Of a stretch of DNA of 24,763 bases, positions 9,301-13,840 are shown one piece after another. This stretch comes from JBIKIW01 sp044361365 (GTDB lineage Bacteria; Patescibacteriota; JACMRA01): contig JBIKIW010000022.1 in NCBI GenBank assembly GCA_044361365.1, forward strand, positions 1 to 24,763, given 5' to 3'. Made by a program: the position numbers and the translations under genes. Position 1 is the first letter of the stretch; the number at the start of each line of letters is the position of its first letter. The notes beneath the pieces are model-generated. The model had not been told where the DNA came from, did not search any database, and saw nothing but the letters and a program-made list of their open reading frames with translations.

Positions 9301-9393
9301 GATAAAAAGAAGATTTTGGAGTTGGAACAGCAGGTAGAAAAGGTGGACGGCGAGATTGAAGGTTTGGTGCGGGGGTTGTATGGAGTAAAATAA
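6331..9393 (+). CDS. Type IIG restriction-modification enzyme (Eco57I-like)
   Basis: A single 1020-residue chain combines nuclease, adenine-type DNA methyltransferase and target recognition. The N-terminal PD-(D/E)XK-like site is D83 followed by EWK at 101-103. A helical linker leads to the YYTPEYITDYIV segment (about 410-421). SAM motif I is DPAGGSG at 455-461, and catalytic motif IV NPPY is at 578-581, typical of N6-adenine methylation. From about 730 the sequence resembles a TaqI-like specificity domain ending in a coiled-coil tail. No separate S or R gene is needed. Two palindromic repeat units lie inside the frame, at codons 374-398 and 433-449, between the linker and motif I, and add Gly/Pro-rich loops without breaking the frame. 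It probably cleaves unmodified foreign DNA; the recognition site cannot be told from sequence. It occupies the place after rpoB where rpoC would be expected. Confidence 0.92.
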   Translation: MPLLNKRLIQDTVAKHKHEIGSSTKQNLQTLFKDTLNRIETGKFKKEESEKVPFLQRLFELLGYKLHENLEFEYSTSFGRSIDGVLGLQTEKGRDVEIAIEWKGIDTKSLDKGKAGETPVSQMWDYMGKVGAEIGIVGNFLEFRIYTLKTKQTDYQEYFLRELVEKEDKLDEFIFLLKKQTLLKNNSKQSLLENLISQSEAQQEQITKRFYNDYKQRRLNLFGHLVENNPEINKHILIEKAQKILDRLIFIMFCEDSTNDLLPKNILTDTYNLGKKNRSRSETKIWEQFQYLFEDIDKGRYDIQPSINAYNGGLFAEDLELNNLVIKDEVWEWFNQISEKYDFESDLNVNILGHIFEQSISDIEEIKSEIEVAEGLSLHDKQNETTINGTASVPLQKPKTSKRKKDGIYYTPEYITDYIVSETIGNWLGDQEIPLLRGGNEVDGVFPLNQIKILDPAGGSGAFPNQVHNFLSKKHEAKFKELSTDENDLFNQVQIDKSILQNNIFMVDLQPESVEIAKLSLWLKTAKKDQKLNNLDSNIKCGNSLINDPEIAGNTAFDWNKEFPEVMASGGFDVIIGNPPYGGEINKTQQEYYINKYTTAYYKLDTYALFIEQGINLLKAGGYLGFIVPYTWLTIQQHKKLRELLLSFQIVQIIDLPVKVFDDADLDTVILILKKDKPKETIEIGEIIDNKIEIVRTIRLDNIKKNPDLTINISNSEEDFEIIQKIQQNSFQLKEQFEVSQGYIPYRRSDLVKEYGLEEGNRIVDERLWHSDEKKDEMWKQEIQGRDIERYSHTESHQFIKYGKHLAGYVEPKFFKSPRILIMEVTRGDENKIKSVFTDKEYYNTPSIINIIQEENNVLKLKFVLGVINSKIISWYHTKTSPKANATTSIPKILVNDVRNLPIPKATTEQQTQIADLVDQIMNLKKEMQDYLKNTFILLQAELGGQKITLNKKLEKFWTLDFAEFLGELTKQKIQISHPQKRNLITSFETDKKKILELEQQVEKVDGEIEGLVRGLYGVK
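7450..7511 (+). repeat. Palindromic repeat unit inside the type IIG gene (copy 1)
   Basis: GAGGG/CCCTC at 7450-7464 overlaps GTTTATC/GATAAAC at 7454-7474, and a perfect GGAACG/CGTTCC hairpin with loop GCAAG follows at 7495-7511. The unit is GC-rich compared with its gene and stays in frame. It encodes a low-complexity stretch around NGTASVPLQ. From memory, such hairpin units with similar translations occur inside genes of other bacteria; this was not searched. Confidence 0.55.
7630..7668 (+). repeat. Palindromic repeat unit inside the type IIG gene (copy 2)
   Basis: CCCCTC/GAGGGG at 7630-7643 is a perfect hairpin with a two-base centre. It is followed by CAAC-GAA-GTTG at 7647-7657 and then GGGGTGTTT. 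This order (first hairpin, second hairpin, G-run plus TTT) is the same as in each half of the element at 12564-12660. It lies just before methyltransferase motif I, in frame, and encodes PLLRGGNEVDGVF. Confidence 0.6.
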
Positions 9394-9520
9394 CTTAACT
9401 ACACCGCTAATTAATAAAAAAATTCAGTATTAGTTTCAAGAATATTTAGTTGCTAATAAAACTTTAAAAGAGATAGCAATTTTGTTTGAAAATCACAATA
9501 TCTTCATCACAGATGAAATC

Positions 9521-10129
9521 TCAAGCTCCCAAAATAGTCCTAAAAGTTAAATTCACTCTGGGTTCAAGAACTTTGCCAGACTTGGGTATTTGATGTAGCC
9601 AATTTTGCTGAGTTTCACCCTTCATAATCAGTAAACTACCAGATTCCAAAACAACCGAAGTTTTTAAATTTTTATCTTTTTTGTGTCGAAATCTAAACTC
9701 ACGATTAGCTCCAAAACTAACTGAAGCGATTGTGGTGTTTTTGCCTAATTCTTTTTCACTGTCGCTGTGCCAACCCATGCCTTGGCCACCATTTGCATAG
9801 AGGTTTAGAAGGCAAGAATTAAACTCGACTTGGGTGTAATTTTCGACCATTTTTTTGATTTCCAAGAGTTCTTTTGTCCATTTTGTAGCCACCTTAGTTG
9901 TGCCAGAGTAGGTGTAATTTTGACCACCATTTCCATACCAAGCAACCTTACGATTTACCACAATCTGCTTTCCAAAAATGACCGCGTTGTCTTGTTCCCA
10001 GTTTATATTTTCAAGTAATTTATGCAAATAATTTTGGCTTTGGTGTTCGTCAAAAATCTTTCCAAAATAAAATACCTCGCCTCCTTTCGGTAGCAAATTT
10101 TGATTGGTGTTTTGAATAAATAAGCTCAT
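9521..10129 (-). CDS. alkB: AlkB-like 2-oxoglutarate/Fe(II) dioxygenase
   Basis: This 202-residue protein belongs to the AlkB family, which removes alkyl groups from damaged bases such as 1-methyladenine and 3-methylcytosine by oxidative demethylation. The iron ligands are H121 and D123 (WHSDSE) and H179 (WLHQIP). The 2-oxoglutarate-binding arginines are in EPRVNLTFR at 189-197. NLYANGGQGMGWHSD resembles the ALKBH2/3-like and plant-type bacterial forms more than E. coli AlkB. The ATG follows a TACAAT -10 by 12 bases with no Shine-Dalgarno site, so the leader is only a few bases. It converges with the restriction-modification gene across 127 bases and diverges from the DUF998-like gene. A 38-codon frame lies just upstream on the same strand. 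Family assignment is secure; the substrate is inferred. Confidence 0.93.
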   Translation of the reverse strand: MSLFIQNTNQNLLPKGGEVFYFGKIFDEHQSQNYLHKLLENINWEQDNAVIFGKQIVVNRKVAWYGNGGQNYTYSGTTKVATKWTKELLEIKKMVENYTQVEFNSCLLNLYANGGQGMGWHSDSEKELGKNTTIASVSFGANREFRFRHKKDKNLKTSVVLESGSLLIMKGETQQNWLHQIPKSGKVLEPRVNLTFRTILGA

Positions 10130-10141
10130 ATTAATTGAAAT

Positions 10142-10147
10142 ATTGTA
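10142..10147 (-). promoter_or_regulatory. -10 box of the AlkB-like gene
   Basis: TACAAT on the minus strand ends 12 bases before the ATG, so transcription would begin about five bases upstream of the start codon. No clear -35 is visible. It lies just after the stop codon of the small frame at 10153-10269, so the two need not be co-transcribed. Confidence 0.4.
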
Positions 10148-10152
10148 CCGTG

Positions 10153-10269
10153 CTAACTATAAATACTTGCTAAAGATTTTTTGTGAAAACTTTGATCGAT
10201 AAAAATGATAACTTTTTTGACTCTATCATAATCTAAAATGTCTTGCTCGGTTTCTAAAAATTGGAGCAT
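10153..10269 (-). CDS. Possible 38-residue protein upstream of the AlkB-like gene
   Basis: An ATG-to-TAG frame of 39 codons has a protein-like composition: acidic N-terminus (FLETEQDILDYDRVKK), a short hydrophobic core VIIFI, then DQSFHKKSLASIYS. The stop lies 23 bases before the AlkB-like start on the same strand. A TAAAAT seven bases before its ATG would make it leaderless. It has no recognisable family. It could be a real small gene, the remnant of a longer one, or chance, so confidence is low. Confidence 0.3.
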   Translation of the reverse strand: MLQFLETEQDILDYDRVKKVIIFIDQSFHKKSLASIYS

Positions 10270-10416
10270 AGAAAGTATTTTAAACTTTAAAACCTATTTG
10301 GTTTTTTGCAATCCGAATTTTGCTTTTAGGATTTGAAAATGTTATTGAATCAATTTTTTACTGCAAATTTAAAATTTTTAAAAAAGAGCGATGTTAAAAT
10401 TTATGGTTGCAACCGA

Positions 10417-10446
10417 TTGACATAACCAACTATCAATTGCTTTAAT
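10417..10446 (+). promoter_or_regulatory. Sigma70-type promoter of the DUF998-like gene
   Basis: TTGACA at 10417-10422 and TTTAAT at 10441-10446 are 18 bases apart. The -10 ends 16 bases before the ATG at 10463. The first 13 bases are identical to the rpoB P1 candidate at 2474-2486. Confidence 0.6.
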
Positions 10447-10462
10447 TCAACTAATTGCTATC

Positions 10463-11035
10463 ATGTTTAAAAATCTAAAATTTGTTTCACTGTCCTTGAC
10501 TTTTAGTTTTGCTGTGTTGCTTATCTGCTTACATTTTTTAGACAAGAATGTGGTTTATAACACCGGAGTGGTTAGTAATTTTGCTCTTGGAAATTTTGGT
10601 TGGTTGTTTTTTATAAGTCTGACTTTGTTGTCGGCAGCAAAGGTTTTGCTTGCTATTTGGGTTCGTAGGATAGGGAGCAAATCTAGTCTTTCCAAGTGGA
10701 TTTTTGGAACGATTTTGTTTTCAGCTACCACCAATTTTTTGATTGGAATATTTCCAACAGGAACCGGATCAGAAATTACTTTAGTTGGTTCGCTGCATTT
10801 GATTTTTGCCGTACTTTCTTTTGTGGCAACTGGGGTGTTTTTTAGCTTACTATTATTTTTTAACAATCAAAAAAATAAATTTAAAATATTTTTAAAAAGT
10901 TTAATTACAGTTTTGTATCTAGCTTGTTTGGTGGTTTTTCCATTTTTTCCAAGTTCGTTTATTCCAGTTGGCGAAAGAATTTTGATCGGACTTTTGACTG
11001 TTGGGATTTTGGTAAATACGGCTTTGATTGATTGA
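10463..11035 (+). CDS. DUF998-like multi-pass membrane protein
   Basis: This 190-residue protein has about six predicted transmembrane segments, near residues 8-26, 44-65, 79-98, 108-133, 143-162 and 170-188. GIFPTG at 95-100, the following SLHLIFAVLSF at 110-120 and GERIL at 170-174 match the pattern I know from DUF998 membrane proteins. The family's biochemical role is not established. It starts at ATG 10463, 16 bases after a good -10, and ends with TGA, which shows that TGA is a stop codon here. The helicase fragment follows after 42 bases on the same strand, so the two may be co-transcribed. The family call is from motif spacing and is moderate. Confidence 0.65.
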   Translation: MFKNLKFVSLSLTFSFAVLLICLHFLDKNVVYNTGVVSNFALGNFGWLFFISLTLLSAAKVLLAIWVRRIGSKSSLSKWIFGTILFSATTNFLIGIFPTGTGSEITLVGSLHLIFAVLSFVATGVFFSLLLFFNNQKNKFKIFLKSLITVLYLACLVVFPFFPSSFIPVGERILIGLLTVGILVNTALID

Positions 11036-11077
11036 GAATTATAGACAAAAAATTACTTTCTAAATTGACTTGATTTT

Positions 11078-12376
11078 ATGAGTGAAAATACTTTTAAAGA
11101 TTCTTATAATAGCCTAAACTTGGAGCAAAAACAAGCTGTTGATCAAATCGATGGACCTGTTTTGGTGGTAGCTGGACCTGGGACGGGGAAAACTCAGCTT
11201 TTGAGTACAAGGGTTGCTAATATTTTGCAAAAAACTGATACCAATCCAGAAGAAATTTTGTGTCTCACTTTTACGGACGCAGCGAGTTACAATATGAGGC
11301 AGCGGCTTGAAAAAATTATTGGAAAAACTGCTTTTAAAGTAAAGGTTCACACTTTTCATAATCTTGGAAGTGAAATCATTAGCCAAAACCCAGAGTACTT
11401 TTTTTTCGGATTAGATTTTGAGCCTTCAGACGAGCTTGGACAGATTTCGGTTTTACAAAAAATTCTCCAAAAAGCTGATTTAAATAATCCCTTACAAATC
11501 AAAGATCCTGATGGAAATTGGGTTTATCTTAAAGACATAAAAAGTGCTATTTCAGACCTCAAAATGAACGGCTTAAATCCAGAAAATTTTCTGGAAAATC
11601 TGAAAATTACCCACAGTTTTTTGAGTCATTTTGCCACCCCCCTAAAAGAACTTTTTGCAGTTAGTAATATTAAAAAATTAAAGCTTGAAAACTTTTTGCA
11701 AATCCATAGTTTAGCCTCCAAAATCTGCTCTTTACCTGAGTTTAAAGATGCTTTGATTAGTAAAAGTTTTTGTTTGGAAGTAGCTGAATTAGCTGAGTCT
11801 GAAGAGTTTTTTAAGCAAAATATTAAGGCTTTCAGGGACAGTTGGTGCAAAAAAGATGATCAAAATAACTATCAACTCAAAGACCTTTTAGCTAAAGAAA
11901 AACAGTTAGCGTTGCAACAGATTTATGCGGAGTATCAGCAAGGTTTACGCAGGGAATATTTGTATGATTTTAACGATATGATTTTGGAAGTGATTGAAGT
12001 TTTACAGAAATTTCCAGAGTTAAGATTTGAATATCAAGAAAAGTTTTTGTATTTTTTGGTTGATGAGTTTCAGGATACAAATGCCGCCCAGATGAAACTT
12101 TTAAGCCTTTTAATCAATTCAGAAATCAATGAAAATAAACCTAATATTTTGGTAGTTGGTGATGACGATCAAGCAATTTATAAATTTCAACGAGCTACTT
12201 TGCAAAACATTTTGGATTTCAAAACCAATTTTGATGATGTAAAAATTATCACTCTTACCAAAAATTATCGTTCGGGACAGGAGATTTTAGACTTTGCCCA
12301 TAACATTGTAGAAAATGCCCAGATTCGGCTTTCAAAAATAGAAAACTTACCCAAAAAGTTGGTTTCGCAGAGGTAA
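11078..12376 (+). pseudogene. UvrD/Rep-type helicase, C-terminally truncated
   Basis: This 432-residue protein is the front half of a superfamily 1A DNA helicase. It has the Q motif (LNLEQKQAV), Walker A AGPGTGKT at 32-39, motif Ia TFTDAASYNMR near 64, DEFQDT (motif II) at 329-334, VVGDDDQAIYKF (motif III) near 360, and NYRSGQEIL (motif IV) near 400. It stops about 25 residues later, so motifs V and VI and the second RecA-like domain are missing. Full-length relatives are usually about 650-1000 residues. The next bases show no helicase continuation in any frame and lead straight into gene remnants and a palindromic element. Loss by rearrangement fits better than a point mutation. An isolated first RecA domain should not unwind DNA, so I treat it as broken, although the frame itself is clean. 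Confidence 0.8.
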
Positions 12377-12378
12377 AA

Positions 12379-12426
12379 TTAGTTTTGTTCGCTATTGTCA
12401 GTAGATTCAAATTTTGGAGTTTTCAA
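12379..12426 (-). pseudogene. Stub of a gene with a perfect Shine-Dalgarno site
   Basis: A TTG start at 12424-12426 opens a 15-codon frame ending at TAA 12379-12381. It overlaps the end of the preceding small frame in a different phase, as in translationally coupled genes. The nine bases GGAGGTGAT just before it match the 16S anti-Shine-Dalgarno sequence exactly, although only one base separates GAT from the TTG. The frame stops at the junction where the helicase also ends, so it looks like the 5' stub of a lost gene. Confidence 0.3.
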
Positions 12427-12520
12427 GATCACCTCCCCCTTTTTTGCGTTTCTTTAAAGCCTCATCTAAAGGCATCATAGCTTCGGGTTTGGGATTATTT
12501 TTAAATTTTATAGAACCCAT
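12407..12520 (-). CDS. Possible 37-residue protein beside the palindromic element
   Basis: ATG at 12518-12520 opens a frame of 37 codons ending in TGA. It encodes a Lys/Pro-rich peptide (MGSIKFKNNPKPEAMMPLDE, then LKKRKKGGGDLENSKI). Its first 12 bases lie within the left arm of a 14-bp inverted repeat whose right arm also begins a frame with MGSI. Its tail contains the Shine-Dalgarno site of the next stub. The arrangement resembles the start of a small two-gene operon such as a toxin-antitoxin pair. No family is recognised, and it may be a remnant. Confidence 0.35.
   Translation of the reverse strand: MGSIKFKNNPKPEAMMPLDEALKKRKKGGGDLENSKI
12428..12436 (-). promoter_or_regulatory. Perfect Shine-Dalgarno site GGAGGTGAT
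   Basis: On the minus strand the bases read GGAGGTGAT, full complementarity to the 16S 3' end. It precedes TTG at 12426. Only one other strong Shine-Dalgarno site was noticed in the window (15666-15671), so it marks either an imported gene pair or a translation style different from the neighbours. Confidence 0.5.
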
Positions 12521-12712
12521 TTAATTACTTTTACCTAATTTAAGGCATCAATTGTCAGTTACTCTCCTTCCAAGGGAGCTGTCTCAACGGGACTGTGGGT
12601 TTGGTTAAGCCTTGAATTTCCACAAAACCCTTTGTCCTGCGGACATTTCCCTTATCAGGGCAAAACTATTTAATGGCTTTTTGTTCGGATTAATTTTCAA
12701 ATGGGTTCTATA
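12509..12712. mobile_element. MITE-like palindromic element with 14-bp inverted repeats
   Basis: TATAGAACCCATTT at 12509-12522 is repeated perfectly in inverted orientation at 12699-12712. Inside is a mirror-symmetric set of hairpins: CTCC..GGAG (12564-12578), GTCT..GGAC (12581-12593), GGGTTT at 12597-12602 pairing with AAACCC at 12625-12630, GTCC-TGC-GGAC (12634-12644), and CCCT-TATC-AGGG (12649-12660). It carries no transposase, so it would be non-autonomous. A flanking target-site duplication was not identified. Each half has the same order of parts as the repeat inside the type IIG gene at 7630-7668. Confidence 0.55.
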
Positions 12713-12847
12713 CGAGGTGCAAATGAAGCAATTAAAACAAGTGTTTCTAAAGGAAATATAGTTGAATCTGGTTTGTTTAGATTCGACTTTTCTTCCGTAG
12801 TTATTTCAACTTTTTCTCTTTGGTTTTTAAGACACTTTTTAGCTTAA
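12701..12847 (+). pseudogene. Possible gene 5' fragment starting in the right inverted repeat
   Basis: ATG at 12701 opens 48 codons beginning MGSIRGANEAIKTSV, ending at TAA 12845-12847. The last part runs antisense over the 3' end of the serine-rich gene, so only the first 25 or so codons look like protein. It may be a gene start captured next to the element, or chance. Confidence is low. Confidence 0.2.
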
Positions 12848-13709
12848 TTCTACGATAAACTAGATAAGATACGACCCCAATCAAAACTACCAAACCACCA
12901 ATCAAAACATCTCCACCGCCTGTTCGAACGGTAGCTGTGGTAACTGGTTGACCTTTTACCGGATCACCTTTTGATGGATCTCTAAATTGACCTGGATTAT
13001 TTGGGTCAAAATTTATAATAGAGGATGATTGAGCTGAAGAAATTGTTGTTGAAGTTGTAGAACTTGCTTGAACCGAACTTGCAACACTCGAATTATTAAT
13101 CGAACTAGCCTGTTGACTGCTTGACTGTGTCGATGAAACTGAAGAAATCCCCAAAGATACTTGAATAGAAGAGGTTTGAATCGAACTTTTAAGGGAACTT
13201 GAAATTGCACTAGAGTTTTGACTAGAAATGCTGGAAGAAATCACTGAGCTTGCTTGTGATGAAATAGCTGAAGATGTGCTATTTGAAGAAATTGCTACTG
13301 AGCTGATAGAGCTTTGAACTGATGAAATACTAGATGAGCTAATTTGGCTTGAACTTGAAACTTGAAGAGAGCTTTGAGCTGCAGAGCTTGAAACTGTAAC
13401 AGAAGAACTACTACTTTGAACTGATGAGTTACTACTCTGAACCGAAGAAATACTTGATTGAATAGATGAAATTGAGCTACTACTTTCCTCTTCACGGGGG
13501 ATTACAAAACCTCCAGGACGGCTGCTGTTTACTGGGTTGGTAGCAGATGCAGAGTCAGGGTTTGACGATCTTTGTCGAAGACTAAGGCTAACCACAGTTA
13601 CCACAAGCAAAAATACCCCCAAACCAATCATACTTAAAGCCAAGTGCGATTTTAGAAATTGAGATATTTTTTGGATTCTAGTGAGATTTTTTCTTATTTT
13701 TTTTGCCAT
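12801..13709 (-). CDS. Serine-rich surface-anchored protein
   Basis: This 302-residue protein has a basic N-terminus (MAKKIRKNLTRIQK), a transmembrane segment at about 22-44, a very long Ser-rich region at about 70-225 built from loose SSxSSxQSS units, a short Pro/Gly segment (PNNPGQF, GDPVKGQP), and a C-terminal transmembrane segment near 267-286 followed by a basic tail. It is probably a stalk- or linker-like envelope protein; the enriched Ser/Thr could be glycosylated, which is inference. Serine codons are mixed (TCA, AGT, TCT, AGC), so the repeat is in protein rather than exact DNA. A longer frame from 13736 exists, but its first codons contain the TATTATTATA -10 region. The ATG at 13709 is therefore preferred, 12-15 bases after that box. 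No enzymatic motif is seen. Confidence 0.75.
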   Translation of the reverse strand: MAKKIRKNLTRIQKISQFLKSHLALSMIGLGVFLLVVTVVSLSLRQRSSNPDSASATNPVNSSRPGGFVIPREEESSSSISSIQSSISSVQSSNSSVQSSSSSVTVSSSAAQSSLQVSSSSQISSSSISSVQSSISSVAISSNSTSSAISSQASSVISSSISSQNSSAISSSLKSSIQTSSIQVSLGISSVSSTQSSSQQASSINNSSVASSVQASSTTSTTISSAQSSSIINFDPNNPGQFRDPSKGDPVKGQPVTTATVRTGGGDVLIGGLVVLIGVVSYLVYRRIKLKSVLKTKEKKLK

Positions 13710-13721
13710 AAAATTTGATCT

Positions 13722-13730
13722 ATAATAATA
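13722..13730 (-). promoter_or_regulatory. -10 region of the serine-rich gene
   Basis: On the minus strand, TATTATTATA contains two overlapping TATTAT boxes that end 12 or 15 bases before the ATG at 13709. This gives a very short leader and argues against the upstream ATG at 13736. Confidence 0.4.
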
Positions 13731-13840
13731 AAGCATAGTCTAAAAATCATTAATTAACAAGGGTTTGTTTTTCTAATAAACTTTTTAAATTTGCCTGAAA
13801 ATAAAAGCTTTTGAAACGGTATTTTTAGAATCAGATTTTG

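Larger units (their letters stand above)
10130..10462. other. Divergent intergenic region, AlkB-like/DUF998-like
   Basis: The region holds the TACAAT box of the AlkB-like gene (10142-10147), the possible 38-residue frame (10153-10269), and the promoter of the rightward membrane-protein gene (10417-10446). The remainder, about 10270-10416, is very AT-rich, and I see no further feature in it. Confidence 0.45.
12377..12800. other. Scrambled intergenic region between the helicase fragment and the serine-rich gene
   Basis: The stretch contains, from left to right, the end of the truncated helicase, two overlapping minus-strand gene remnants (12379-12520), the symmetric palindromic element (12509-12712), and a short plus-strand frame (12701-12847). 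No intact gene of normal size is present. The density of broken pieces suggests a site of past rearrangement. Confidence 0.5.

Noticed and set aside
9430..9465. TATTAG/CTAATA pair after the type IIG gene as a terminator
   Set aside because: The stem is only six A/T-rich pairs with a 19-base loop and no T-run.
10339..10425. 28-codon plus-strand frame upstream of the DUF998-like gene
   Set aside because: It runs into the promoter of the next gene, has low-complexity composition (Lys, Phe, Leu) and has no start signals.
12420..12440. ATCACCTCC on the plus strand, identical to the 16S rRNA 3' end
   Set aside because: Flanking sequence does not match 16S rRNA. It is better explained as a Shine-Dalgarno site on the minus strand.
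13013..13495. Alternative minus-strand frames over the serine-rich gene (Gln/Leu/Phe-rich)
   Set aside because: They are shadows of the serine-rich coding pattern read in another phase, with no start signals.
12900..13500. CRISPR-like array over the repetitive serine-rich gene
   Set aside because: Units vary in length and sequence, there are no spacers between constant repeats, and the repetition is at the protein level.
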